From NCBI GenBank assembly GCA_030448185.1, contig JAUJNL010000008.1, positions 1 through 64,000 of the forward strand: a stretch of DNA of 64,000 bases, written 5' to 3'. The position numbers were made by a program, and so were the translations under genes. This DNA comes from Cytophagales bacterium. GTDB lineage: Bacteria > Bacteroidota > Bacteroidia > Cytophagales > 172606-1. Positions 8,433 to 17,835 of this stretch are shown piece after piece; within the stretch, counting starts at the first letter, position 1; each line of letters starts with the position of its first letter. The notes below the pieces were generated by a model, which worked only from the letters and a program-made list of their open reading frames with translations, was not told the origin of the DNA and made no database searches.

Positions 8433-9353
8433 TCAATATAAGTCATCCAATGATAGGGCTAGATACCGGTTTACTGAACGATAGGAACTGATAAACCCAA
8501 TAAAGGCACCTAAGAGGCACAGAAAAATAAAGAGGCCTAGTGTACGGATGGGATCATCGAGTATTTTTAATTCTTCAACGTTGTGGTAGGCATACTGCAT
8601 TAATAACCATAATAGCAGAGATGCCAATAAACCTCCAATTAATCCATATGCAGCAGCCCGGAGCAGGAAAGGTGTCCGGATAAAAGAATAAGTTGCTCCT
8701 ACCAATTGCATACTTCTAATCAGAAACCGCTGGGAAAACATAGCCAGTTTAATTGTATTATTGATCAGAATTGAAATGGTTAGCAATAGAATGCCTGCAA
8801 AAGCAATCAGAATGACAGTAATACGCACAATATTTCGGTTAATTCTGTCTACAAGATCTTCCACGTAGGTAGCCTCAAACACCCCAGGAATCTTTTCGAG
8901 ATCAGTTTTAATTATTCTCATCTGCCGCGAATTGTAAAACTCAGGCTTTATTTTAATAATAAAAGCGTCCCTCAGAGGATTCTCACCTAAGAAAGTATTG
9001 AAATTTTCACCCGTTTCTTTTATAAAAACTTTTGCCGCCTCCTCTTTAGAAAAAAATCTAATATCAGGGCGGCCGGCTTTAAGTTGAAGATAAGTGCGGC
9101 TTTTAAGGATTTGGGCAAGTTTAGCAGTTTGTTCTTGAGTGATATACCGGTCAAGATAAACTTGAATTTCAACGTTGTTACGGATGTTTCTGGAAAGCTG
9201 GTCAGCGTAGAGGATAAATAAACTACAAAGCCCAATTACAAAAAGGGCAAGTGTAATGCTAAAAACGACAGTAATGGATGGGTAACTGCCTACCTTTTTT
9301 TTGCGCCGCTGTTTGCTGATTGCCTGCAAGGTATTATAATTGATCAGCTGCAA
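8433..9353 (-). CDS. ftsX: cell division protein FtsX (ABC transporter permease)
   Basis: Permease partner of FtsE that controls peptidoglycan hydrolases at the division septum. The 306 residues show the FtsX layout: a cytoplasmic KKKVGSYPSITVVFSI start, TM1, and an extracellular loop of about 120 residues containing VEIQVYLDRYITQEQ, FFSKEEAAKVF and IPGVFEATYVEDLVD. Three C-terminal TM segments follow, with NTIKLAMFSQRFLIRSMQLV and a final LLGAFIGFISSYRSVNRYL. ftsE is not adjacent, which is usual in this phylum. It is the first gene of the five-gene operon and is insulated upstream by a strong terminator. Confidence 0.95.
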   Translation of the reverse strand: MQLINYNTLQAISKQRRKKKVGSYPSITVVFSITLALFVIGLCSLFILYADQLSRNIRNNVEIQVYLDRYITQEQTAKLAQILKSRTYLQLKAGRPDIRFFSKEEAAKVFIKETGENFNTFLGENPLRDAFIIKIKPEFYNSRQMRIIKTDLEKIPGVFEATYVEDLVDRINRNIVRITVILIAFAGILLLTISILINNTIKLAMFSQRFLIRSMQLVGATYSFIRTPFLLRAAAYGLIGGLLASLLLWLLMQYAYHNVEELKILDDPIRTLGLFIFLCLLGAFIGFISSYRSVNRYLALSLDDLY

Positions 9354-9396
9354 ATTACTAATTTATTCTTGTCTATGACTGATAATTGAAGCTTGT

Positions 9397-9455
9397 AAAA
9401 CAGAACAAGCTCTCTCCTTATATTTGAAGGAGAGAGCTTGTTCTGTTTTTTTAGA
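9397..9455 (-). terminator. strong intrinsic hairpin terminator
   Basis: A perfect 23-bp inverted repeat (arms 9397-9419 and 9427-9449, 7-nt loop). Its core is GAACAAGCTCTCTCC. It is bounded by A-runs on one side and T-runs on the other, so it can end transcripts on either strand. It closes the sigma/anti-sigma operon just after its stop and isolates it from ftsX. Confidence 0.85.
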
Positions 9456-9467
9456 GGATAACCTACG

Positions 9468-10376
9468 CTATTCTCTGGAGGTTAAACTTCCCTGTAGGGA
9501 TTTAATCAATTCTGGGTCAGTTACCTTAGAATCTTTAATTGGAGTAGGTTTATGGTGGTTGGAGTCTAGTCGGTAAAAACTTCCTTCGTAAAACAAATAG
9601 GTAATATTCTCAGATTGAATCTCAAGCAGAGTATAAGGTTGGTCGAAGCCGAGCAGCGTAATCTGTCCATCCTTATAAAAGTAATGCAACTTCATACGTG
9701 AGCTTGTGTTATCGGTAACATTCAGCCTTTGACTCTCACTGGAGGATGGCATCGGCAATTTGTTTCCAGCAAACGCTTCCTCATGTCTGAGAGGCTCGCC
9801 ATCAACTGACTTAGCCATTGGATGCTCCGAACGAGGTACAACGACTATTCTTCCAGGAATTGAAGAGCTTATATTCTGCTCTTTATTGTTATTCTTAACA
9901 CTACTCTTAGTTGAGGCAGATACAAGGCTCTCTTCTTTGCCAGTTGTTGGTTGAGCAATATCATCAGAAATCTCTTTTTGCTCTGAAGTTGATCCTATTG
10001 CTGGCACTGTTATTGGTCGCGACTTAACCGTTGCCGAAGATTCATTAGCAATGGTTTTATTCTCCGCATTGCCAAAGGTAAACCATCCGGCAATACCTAA
10101 AGCCACCACTCCTGCCATCAACAAACCTACCGTTCCAGAGATGCCTGTATTTCCAGTAGAAAGACTACTAACATCAATCTGCTGAAGCCGTTGCTTCAAC
10201 TGGGCTTTCCGCTGAGACTGGAGAGACGCAATAATGTCTTTTTGCAGTAGAAACTCATTATGCAAAAGCGGATCCTGCTTTAATGAATCCTCAAAAGCTG
10301 CTTTATCTCCGGCAGATAACTCATCCCGAAGATACGCTTCAATTTTTTCGTTGTAGTATGGCTCTTTCTCAAACAT
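9468..10376 (-). CDS. anti-sigma-factor-like single-pass membrane protein
   Basis: The 302-residue protein starts with an acidic, helical cytoplasmic region (YYNEKIEAYLRDELSAGDKAAFEDSLKQDP) of the kind seen in zinc-less anti-sigma factors of Bacteroidota. It has one membrane span (GTVGLLMAGVVALGIAGWFTF, near residue 85) and a Ser/Thr/Lys-rich low-complexity linker. A periplasmic C-terminal domain follows (MKLHYFYKDGQITLLGFDQPYTLLEI). It begins 6 bp after the ECF sigma gene. Sequestration of that sigma factor is inferred from layout and topology, not from a recognised domain. Confidence 0.72.
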   Translation of the reverse strand: MFEKEPYYNEKIEAYLRDELSAGDKAAFEDSLKQDPLLHNEFLLQKDIIASLQSQRKAQLKQRLQQIDVSSLSTGNTGISGTVGLLMAGVVALGIAGWFTFGNAENKTIANESSATVKSRPITVPAIGSTSEQKEISDDIAQPTTGKEESLVSASTKSSVKNNNKEQNISSSIPGRIVVVPRSEHPMAKSVDGEPLRHEEAFAGNKLPMPSSSESQRLNVTDNTSSRMKLHYFYKDGQITLLGFDQPYTLLEIQSENITYLFYEGSFYRLDSNHHKPTPIKDSKVTDPELIKSLQGSLTSRE

Positions 10377-10381
10377 ACTTC

Positions 10382-10921
10382 TTAATCCAGAAAGTCACTA
10401 GCTTTATATTTCGACTTAATTAATTCATCCAATTCCTTTTTACACTTGTATTTTTTGGTCTTGGCCGTATCAGCATTAGCAAAACCTAACTTTTCGGCAA
10501 TATCTTGCATGGAAAGATTATCAAAATAATAATAACTCAGAATTTTTCGGCATGTTTCGCCTAACTGGTTAATACAATTATTGATAATTTCAATTCGTTC
10601 ATTCCGGTCCGTATCAAAGACTTCTTCTTCGTCTTTTTCTTCGGAACTGAATTTACTCTTTCTCTCCAGCTCTTTACGCCATAAATTTTGGCAAATGCTG
10701 TACAAAAACGTGCTTATTTTTGATGAAAGTACCAGGTTACCACTGGCTGCCTTCTGCCAAAATACAATCAGTGCTTCCTGGTAGATATCTTTAGCCTCAT
10801 CCTCATCCCCATGATTGTTAATGACCATTTTGGTCATCATCTTAAAGTTCTTCTTGTAAAGATAATCTAATACAGTTTCATCACCCGTTCTTATTCTCTC
10901 AAGGATCTCACTGTCCTTCAT
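10382..10921 (-). CDS. ECF-type RNA polymerase sigma factor
   Basis: Sigma-70 family regulator of about 179 residues. Region 2 is visible as ETVLDYLYKKNFKMMTKMVI followed by DIYQEALIVFWQKA. Region 4 is visible as CRKILSYYYFDNLSMQDIAEKLGF with a helix-turn-helix. I set the start at MKDSEILERIRTGDE (10921), since the 34 extra residues readable upstream to 11023 have no family counterpart. It heads a two-gene operon with a membrane anti-sigma-like protein, implying control by an envelope signal. Confidence 0.9.
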   Translation of the reverse strand: MKDSEILERIRTGDETVLDYLYKKNFKMMTKMVINNHGDEDEAKDIYQEALIVFWQKAASGNLVLSSKISTFLYSICQNLWRKELERKSKFSSEEKDEEEVFDTDRNERIEIINNCINQLGETCRKILSYYYFDNLSMQDIAEKLGFANADTAKTKKYKCKKELDELIKSKYKASDFLD

Positions 10922-11493
10922 TTTAAAAAGCAGCGCTTTAGGATTTAATACTATATAATTTGATTTAGTAACCTCTTTTTTTGAATTAAGAGGAATAAAT
11001 ATCGTGGCAACTGGTGTCACCATATTTTTTTACTTACTTGAAGTTAATACTTCTGTGCCGAAATCCTAAATGCGGGTTTATTGGACGGAAGCCTCCAATT
11101 AGCGAAGAATGTAATGTTTCCTTAGTAAATGTGCGTCTCGTAAGACTTATCCTTTATTATTGAAATTACTTAGCTATGCCTTTCCTTAAAAAAACATTTT
11201 ATTTTAAGAAAGTAACAACGTAACTGAATAAATAGCTGACTTTTGTGCAAGCAATCAACTTCTAAAGCCGAATAAACTTTATTAGCAATAGAATCTATTA
11301 CTACTCTTCCAGAGGTGAACGCTATTTATTGTAGAAATACGCCAATTCATTATGCAATGTAGTTTTATTAAAAAAAGTGCCTAAACTCCTTCTCCCTACC
11401 CTAGCTTCCAACTATGGCATTTATTCTCACACATCTACCTGTTTGTCGCTTCTGTTTCTAAGTATATTACTCAAAACAACGCAAACTTTCTGG
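10922..11493. other. intergenic, no gene seen
   Basis: About 570 AT-rich bases between the sigma factor start and the ddl terminator. It presumably contains the sigma operon promoter. I found no TAnnTTTG box with a spaced TTG on the minus strand, no convincing open frame and no structured RNA. The sigma frame stays open as far as 11023. Confidence 0.5.
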
Positions 11494-11532
11494 TTAAAAA
11501 ATAAAGAGCACAGGTGTTTTTCCCATGCTCTT
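11494..11532 (-). terminator. intrinsic terminator of ddl
   Basis: On the minus strand, AAGAGCA (11526-11532) pairs with TGCTCTT (11504-11510), with partly paired inner bases. TATTTTTTAACC follows. It lies about 30 bp after the ddl stop. Confidence 0.65.
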
Positions 11533-11560
11533 GATATTCGTTGAATTATCCTTATCCTAC

Positions 11561-14264
11561 CTACTGCTTTTCGACTACTGGTCTGCCACTCCGTTTGGTA
11601 CCAAACTCTAATATAGCGTCAATAAACTGATAGGGCTTATAGCCATTAATCGCCGTTTGGTGGAAGATACAAGTGGCCGGAGTCATTCCAGGCAAGGAAT
11701 TTACTTCAATAATAACTGTTTCAGCGCGGTTATCTTCGAAGATTCTCACAAATGCATCTATCCGGGCATAACCTTCTATATTAAGAATCCGGGCTGTTTT
11801 CTTAAGCGTATCCCGGACCTGCTGCGAAATAATAGTTTGTATCTGTGGGTCTTTAGAGAAACGGGCTGGCGTGATGTTCTGCCCTTCGCCCGCCAGAAAT
11901 TTCTCCTCCAAGGAGAGGACTTCACCGGATGCTAATGCTTCAGACGGTTCGAAGATTTCGTATTCGGGTTCATCACTCCCATTCCAATGCGTTAACAAAC
12001 CATTAGTATTTCTAGAAATGCTTAGCGCCATTTCTGGAAATTAATTCTTCAACCAGAAAATAAGACTTCTGAGGAAACCCTCATTTGGCTTCAGCGAAAG
12101 TACTTTGCCGGACTAGCTAAAAACTCAGCCGTGTCCCGAAACATCATCTCAGCAAAAGCGACTAATTCTTCCTGGTTTTTAATCTTTTCACTGCTGAAGA
12201 ACATCCATCATCGGCAGGCTTAGCAATTAACGGGTATTTGAATTCAGCCACCAGCCGGTCAAGTACCATTGCCTGGCTCTTATGCCAATCATTCCGGTGT
12301 ACAAGATCATGCTGGGCCACGGAAATACCATGATTGCGAAGAATGCGGTTGGTTTCGTATTTGTTTATTGTTATCCGCGAACTATCTACGCCAGAGCCAT
12401 TATAGGGAATACCATGCTGCTCAAGCCGGCTTTGCACTGCACCGTCTTCACCAGGGCGTCCATGCAGGGCTATAAAGACTTCATCTACTACCTTAGCTAA
12501 CTGAGCATAATCAATCGCATAAGGATATTCAATTGCTTGCCCAACGTATTTCTGCGTGATTCCTTTTGCTTCTTGCATAATCTGCTGGATGACTGGATGC
12601 CTCTTACCACCAGCCTTAATTTTGTCGCGGATATCATCAGCATTATCTTTCAGCATGATATTGATAGGCATTACATACAACTCATGATTTTCTTCGCTCC
12701 CGGTCAAGAAAATGGGCACAGCTTCATATTTTTCGGATGAACTTAATTTTTCGTAAATATTCCGGCCGCTTTCAACGGATATATGCCGCTCCGACGAAAA
12801 ACCGCCCATAATCACCCCTACCCGCACTTTCTGTCTTTTTGTGCTTTGTAATTGTACAAGCTGCTCATCTATCGCCTTCAATTGCTTCCTCAACCGAAAA
12901 TTATCTTTCCCCGCTCTGATGCGCTCTGACAAAGAAGTACGGACAATATAAGTGAGAAACTGCGAAGGATTGAGTCCGATCTCCGCTGCCTGGTGAAAGA
13001 AGAAGGAAGAGGGCAACATCCCCGAAGTAGTATTCGGATCATTCAGGAATACCTCGCCCAGTGAATTTACAAAGCCGTCAATCCGGGCATACACATTGAA
13101 GTGCAGTGACTTGAACAAGCGCACACATTCCTGCCGGATCTTCTGCAAATGTTTCTCGGGCACGTCAATCGGGGTAATCTTCCGGCTCATACCGGGTAAA
13201 TACTTGGAACGGTAGTCAAATAAATCACTGCCTTTGATAATCTGAGTTGGCGGCAAGGCAATGGCTTCGCCGTTCTCGTCCTGCACCACAATGCAGGAAA
13301 ACTCTTTGCCGGGTAAAAATGATTCAAGCAATACGCTCTCCTCGCCGCTTAGAGCAGCTAACGTAATTTTTTCAGTTTTTTCTGAAAGAGCATTCAGTTG
13401 CTTAAAAAGTTCCTCGGGATGATAAATGACTTCCTCTGATGAGACATGGTTATTTATAATAGTTACCGGAAGGCCAATTCCTTCGCGGATGTCAACCAGT
13501 GTGTTAATAAACCGTATCTTGTGCGCTTCGGTCAGCTCTTTCCAGGTAGCCGAATATACTTCCTGAATAAACAGGCTGCGGTTTACGGCTGCTGCAAACC
13601 GGTTGTTGTCCTTTTCAGTCAGTACGGAAACGCCAATGGACGAACCCTGATTAGGAGATTTTACTACGAAGGGTAGCCCTAACTGATGTACCAGCTTCTC
13701 CAGAACATCTCCTTTATATTCAGTCTTGAACCAATCAGTACGTGAAATAGTAACCGTTTTGGGTCCGGCAAAACCAGCAGCTTTCATCAGGTCTTTCTGA
13801 ACTGATTTATTTACTCCAATGGCGGATGGCAGGATACCCGAACCCGAGTAAGGAATTCCGTACCATTCAAGCAGTCCCTGAATATTTCCATCCTCGCCGT
13901 ACGGGCCATGCAAGGCTAAAAAAGCAAAATCAAACAGTTTACTGAAGTCGTCAGGGGTTATTCGTCGTCCTACCTTCGCAATCAGATTATCCCATTCTTC
14001 AGTTGACAGATCACCCAGAGATTCGGCATAGATTTGAAAACCGTGCGGGGAGGGAAGTAAAGCACTTACTGGCGGGTAAAAATCGCGGATCGTACCTTTG
14101 TAAATAAACTCCCAGTTGAGCAGAATGAAGTGCCCGACACTATCTACGAATACGGGTATCGCCTCAAAAAGACTTTTGTTCAGATTATCGTACACGGTGC
14201 GGCCACCAGCAAAGGAAATTTCCCGCTCACGTGATTGTCCGCCGAAGAAAATACCGATTTTCAT
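11561..14264 (-). CDS. ddl: tandem (two-module) D-alanine--D-alanine ligase, five frameshifts
   Basis: Two complete ATP-grasp Ddl modules in one chain of about 902 residues once frames are restored; Ddl joins two D-Ala for peptidoglycan. Module 1 (1-450) has IGIFFGGQSREREISFAGG, LALHGPYGEDGNIQ, GSGILPSAIGVNKSVQKDLM, and NDPNTTSGMLPSSFFFHQA near its end. Module 2 (about 485-900) has VGVIMGGFSSERHISVESG, IALHGRPGEDGAVQ, a GYARIDAFVR metal segment and IIEVNSLPGMTPA, the classic E-x-N-x-LPGMT site. In module 1 the Glu of that motif is replaced (LNDPNTTSGM). The frame is broken five times within 12015-12180; the shifts restore KNQEELVAFAEMMFRDTAEF, FRLKPNEGF, PQKSYFLVEELISRNGAKHF and LEITNGLLTHW. 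The clustering suggests locally poor sequence. Confidence 0.85.
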
Positions 14265-14599
14265 GGGTTGATTAAGAATCTTAAAGCTGCAAAATTGGGT
14301 AAGTTATAGTAAACAAAATTACAGATAAGCCAGTAGCCTACCTAACATAACTTTTACCCGCTCTTGTAATGAAAACGCCTGAATTGAAGGCCTAAGAAGG
14401 TATTTGAATATCTACAAATGTTACTTATTACGCTGCAAAAATACCCTCCCCTTTGAGGTAACTGGTAGCCTCGACAGCGACATTGTGCAGCAAGAAAGTG
14501 AATCGGGAAAGGTCGCCAGGATTGCTTCTGCGGAGCCATTAAAGTCAAAATCTTCCTTTTAGATAAGACTTTTAGGGAACGATGGAATCCGGTTAAGCA
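14265..14599. other. intergenic, no gene seen
   Basis: About 335 bases between DUF983 and ddl. It should hold the ddl promoter. A 64-codon frame on the minus strand (14354-14548) has no protein-like features. No repeat or hairpin stands out. Confidence 0.45.
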
Positions 14600-14981
14600 T
14601 TACTGCGCAGTTCGCGGATCATATTTAATACCAGCAAACCAGTGTAGCATCAGCACCCGGGCATAACGAAAAATAAGGGTACACACAGCAAATTCAAGGG
14701 AATAATAATGGCCAGATATACCCAAAGATCCGGATCATTACCCAGAACGAAAATTGCTATTAGCATGGTAACCATGAAGCCGACTGTCATACCATAGCTG
14801 ATGTACATGGCACCGTAAAAGAAACCTGGTTCTACTTCATATCTAAGCCCACACACCGGGCACCTTTCGTGTGTATCAGTAAAGTGCGCAATCCGGGTGA
14901 TAGGGTATTCAAAAATTTCACCCTCCGGCATCTAGGGCATTTAGAATGAATAATAGCCTGCCACTTAGATACATTCTCCAT
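14600..14981 (-). CDS. DUF983 family zinc-ribbon membrane protein, two frameshifts
   Basis: About 127 residues after restoring one G near 14930 (CGGAGGG to CGGGAGGG) and one T in the T-run near 14668. The N terminus then reads HSKCPRCREGEIFEYPITRI, continuing to HERCPVCGLRYEVEPGFFYG: two CxxC pairs forming the family zinc ribbon. Two TM segments follow (GMTVGFMVTMLIAIFVLG and WVYLAIIIPLNLLCVPLFF), and the tail reads RYARVLMLHWFAGIKYDP. The start overlaps the stop of the small CxxC gene as TGATG. DUF983 genes recur at the end of cytochrome oxidase loci in Bacteroidota; a role in oxidase assembly is inferred. Confidence 0.75.
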
Positions 14982-15216
14982 CAAATCGTCCTTTTACTGT
15001 TACGGTACCAGAGAAAGGCCACCACACCAATAATCGTGTAGGGCATGGCCAGCAGATATAAAATACCTTTATTTAGACCTGCCCCGATAGAAGTCTCCAC
15101 CACTACTCACATTATTCTCAACAGTCACCTTGCACATCGCACACTGGGCTGATGATTGCATAGGAAGCAAAGTAAGGCACACCGCGCAAAGCAGAACGAA
15201 CAGAATAGATTTTCAT
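14981..15216 (-). CDS. small CxxC membrane protein at the end of the oxidase locus, frameshifted
   Basis: About 77 residues when two one-base shifts are corrected (near 15192 and 15106). It has a signal-like N terminus (MKIYSVRS, then LCAVCLTLLPMQSSAQ), then CAMCKVTVENNVSSG, VETSIGAGLNKGILYLLAMP, and a TM ending YTIIGVVAFLWYRNSKRTI. The CAMC motif would face the periplasm just after signal cleavage. It lies between DUF420 and DUF983 in the cox tail and is coupled to DUF983. A copper-handling or thiol role in oxidase maturation is inference. Confidence 0.55.
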
Positions 15217-15270
15217 TTTGATTGGTAAAGCTTTTATGTATGATTTTAACAACGTGGCCAATTAAGTAGT

Positions 15271-15886
15271 TCAGTTCCAAGGGTAATAAGGACTGATCAT
15301 CAGGTAAACAATTACCCCAGTGACCGCCACATAGAGCCAGATTGGAAAGTATACCGGGTAACTTGGGTATGACGCTTGTATTGTTTGGTATAGCCAAAAT
15401 AGATAGCTAACAATACAAACGGTACTACAATAGCAGCCAGTACAATGTGCGTCAGCAGAATAACATAATACACATACCGGATTAAGCCAGCGGCTGCTTT
15501 TTCTGACTCTTCCAGAATCTGGTTGTGATTCACGTCTCGAATTTTGTTGCTGGCGCCTGTTAATGTTTGTTTATAAAAAAAACCAAAAACAGCTAACAAA
15601 GAACGAAACCCTATACAATAGCCGAACGGTGTTAGTCAGCCGTTTTTTCATAAGTTAATTGGCGTTTACGTATAAAAAACAACCCTATTACTAAAGCAAT
15701 AGCCGTAGCCGAGTTTAATACTGCATTAAGTCCGGGAAGAAAAGAAACGTCCAGATCACCCAGTTTACCCGTTTGAGGGATAAATAACAGCAGACCTACC
15801 AGTATGGGGACGGCAACGGAAAGAATTCCGATGATCGTTAGGAAAAGAGTGTCCTTAGGCGGATTTATATGGGTTGGTTCGTTCAT
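15271..15886 (-). CDS. DUF420 family membrane protein (CtaM-like oxidase assembly factor), frameshifted
   Basis: Read across shifts, one multi-pass protein of about 205 residues. The N-terminal half (15886-15632) has LFIPQTGKLGDLDVSFLPGL followed by NAVLNSATAIALVIGLFFI. The C-terminal half has DVNHNQILEESEKAAAG and IRYVYYVILLTHIVLAAIVV, and after restoring one base at 15344 reads FPIWLYVAVTGVIVYLMI and SPYYPWN. At least one further shift lies at 15600-15632 (HRSA then text resuming near FFYKQTLTG). DUF420 proteins resemble CtaM, needed for maturation of some heme-copper oxidases. The gene overlaps SCO by four bases. Confidence 0.75.
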
Positions 15887-16608
15887 ATATTTTTATTATC
15901 AGGACTGTTCCGGTACTCATACAACAAAATCTTAATCTCCCCGATTAGCTTATCTACCTCTTCCGTATCAGTCCCATTATAGTATCCTCTGATTACACCT
16001 TCTTTGTCAACCAATACAAACTTATCCGTATGCACGAATTGATCTTCCAGGTTTATACTGGTAGTATCATCTTCTTTGGCCGTTACTCGGTAACCGTAGT
16101 AAGCCAGGTTGTAGATTTCTGATTTTTCTCCGGTTAGCAAGTGCCATTTTCCCGCTTTAGCTCCGTATTGGTCAGCATAGTGTTGCAGAGCAGCTACAGT
16201 ATCATTTTTGGGATCAACGGTATAAGATAGGATCATTACTTCCGGATTGTTAAGAAAAGCATCTTGTACTCTTCGTAACTGAGATGACATCTTGGGACAA
16301 ATGCCGGGGCAGCGGGCAAAAAAGAAATCGGCTACGTGAATCTTTCCACTTAAAGAGGCACGGTTCACTTTTCCTCCACTTTGATTGATCAACTCAAAAT
16401 CAGGAATGGTTTGAAAAACAGTGTCGGTTACTTCCCTGCCGTTTACTACAGTCGTAGTCATTACAATCTGACCGGTAGTAGAATCAATTTTAGGTATATA
16501 TCGAGGCAGGGCAAAATGATTGGTACCAAAGCCTTTCAGAAAAAGAAAAAATAAAGCCGGAACCAGCAGCATTGCAAGCAGGATTCCGGCTTTAGTATAT
16601 TTATTCAT
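15883..16608 (-). CDS. SCO1/SenC family copper chaperone
   Basis: Membrane-anchored thioredoxin-fold protein of 241 residues. It has an N-terminal anchor (AGILLAMLLVPALFFLFLKG), then DFELINQSGGKVNRASLSGK, the copper-binding FFARCPGICPKM (CxxxC) and a distal His in EDQFVHTDKFVLVDKEG. It delivers copper to the CuA site of cytochrome oxidase subunit II, encoded upstream in the same locus. It starts 5 bp after subunit IV and overlaps DUF420. Confidence 0.93.
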   Translation of the reverse strand: MNKYTKAGILLAMLLVPALFFLFLKGFGTNHFALPRYIPKIDSTTGQIVMTTTVVNGREVTDTVFQTIPDFELINQSGGKVNRASLSGKIHVADFFFARCPGICPKMSSQLRRVQDAFLNNPEVMILSYTVDPKNDTVAALQHYADQYGAKAGKWHLLTGEKSEIYNLAYYGYRVTAKEDDTTSINLEDQFVHTDKFVLVDKEGVIRGYYNGTDTEEVDKLIGEIKILLYEYRNSPDNKNI

Positions 16609-16613
16609 AGTAT

Positions 16614-16937
16614 TTACCTTACCTGATCAATAGCACCGCCTTCAACGATCAGTGCTATTAATAACCAGATTACAAAAACTAATGGGATCAGAATGGACCA
16701 GATCAAAAATTTCACCTCGCCCTTCAGGTGCATAAACTCAGCTACAATGTAAAAAGCTTTTACCAGCGTCATACCAACAAATATAGCTACCCGAAGTGGA
16801 CCGCTTTTCATCGTAAAGGCAATAATAAATTCAAGCGCAGTGATACCCAGCAATATCCAGAAGGTTTTCCATATCGCCTGAGTTTGCGGCTTTGCAATGC
16901 CGCCAGTTGAAGCATGATGTTGAGGATGATGAGCCAT
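16614..16937 (-). CDS. cytochrome c oxidase subunit IV (prokaryotic type)
   Basis: A 107-residue protein with three membrane spans: TFWILLGITALEFIIAFTM, VAIFVGMTLVKAFYIVAEFM and FLIWSILIPLVFVIWLLIAL. It has a His-rich N terminus. Length and KAFYIVAEFMHLKGE match the caa3-type subunit IV family. It lies directly after subunit III and stabilises the oxidase core. Confidence 0.88.
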   Translation of the reverse strand: MAHHPQHHASTGGIAKPQTQAIWKTFWILLGITALEFIIAFTMKSGPLRVAIFVGMTLVKAFYIVAEFMHLKGEVKFLIWSILIPLVFVIWLLIALIVEGGAIDQVR

Positions 16938-17026
16938 ACTATTTTTACTATCGTAAGTTGATGTACTGATTCGTTTATGTGCAGATAGGCTGATAAATTT
17001 CTCATACCCTTTGCACTCTTAACTTT

Positions 17027-17818
17027 TTAAACCAGGTAGAAGAAGGTGAAAACGAATACCCAAACCAGATCTACGAAGTGCCAGTACAAGCCCACTTTCT
17101 CCACCATTTCGTAATGCCCCCGGCGTTCGTAGACCCCTACTGCCGTATTGTAAAAGATGAGGATATTAAGTACTACCCCGCTGAGTACGTGCGTGCCGTG
17201 AAAACCAGTGATAAAGAAAAACAAATCGGCAAAAGCCGGAGGTCCGTATTGATTGGCCACCAGGTTTGCTCCAAATAAGGTTTTGGTAACCCAGTTGCCA
17301 TTTTCCAACGTTCTGATAGTAGTACCAGCTTCAGTACCGGTAATAAAGTGCGTCCATTCCCACGCCTGGCAACCTAAGAAAGTAGCTCCACCCAAAATAG
17401 TCCATAGCATCCACTTTTCAACGTCATGCCGGTCATTCCGGTGTCCCGCTTCTACGGCCAGTACCATGGTCACGGAACTCGCAATCAGCACGAAAGTCAT
17501 GATTCCTACGAATACCAGCGGTGCATGAATGTCATGAAAAAACGGAATGGCATCAAACACTCTTTCGGGAATGGGCCAGTACTCCTGAGCAAATTTAAAA
17601 GGTCCATGAACAGCTTCGCTGTAAGCAGTGTGACTGAAACGGATCAGGCCATACGTAATCAGCAGCGCTGAGAAAGTGAAAGCATCTGAAAGCAGAAAGA
17701 ACCACATCATCAACTTACCGTAACTGGCCTTGAGCGGCTCGTTACCTCCATCCCAAATACTGGCTTTTCTCTCCGTCATTTCAGACTGAGTGGTAGATGC
17801 TACTGTTGTTGCAGCCAT
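17027..17818 (-). CDS. cytochrome c oxidase subunit III
   Basis: Integral membrane subunit of 263 residues of the heme-copper oxidase subunit III family. It has YGKLMMWFFLLSDAFTFSAL, the SSVTMVLAVEAGHR region, CQAWEWTHFI and the C-terminal FFITGFHGTHVLSGVVLNI and VGLYWHFVDLVWVFVFTFFY, the last two being family hallmarks. It is the second of two adjacent subunit III paralogs. Confidence 0.92.
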   Translation of the reverse strand: MAATTVASTTQSEMTERKASIWDGGNEPLKASYGKLMMWFFLLSDAFTFSALLITYGLIRFSHTAYSEAVHGPFKFAQEYWPIPERVFDAIPFFHDIHAPLVFVGIMTFVLIASSVTMVLAVEAGHRNDRHDVEKWMLWTILGGATFLGCQAWEWTHFITGTEAGTTIRTLENGNWVTKTLFGANLVANQYGPPAFADLFFFITGFHGTHVLSGVVLNILIFYNTAVGVYERRGHYEMVEKVGLYWHFVDLVWVFVFTFFYLV

Positions 17819-17835
17819 GAGCGTATAAAACGTAA

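Noticed and set aside
14314-14321. TAATTTTG on the minus strand about 50 nt before ddl, matching TAnnTTTG
   Set aside because: No TTG/TTTG box at 17-23 nt upstream; in AT-rich sequence the 8-mer alone is weak evidence.
15125-15397. 90-codon minus-strand frame over the DUF420 3' end
   Set aside because: It is an alternate frame produced where DUF420 and the CxxC gene are shifted; the restored frames give family text.
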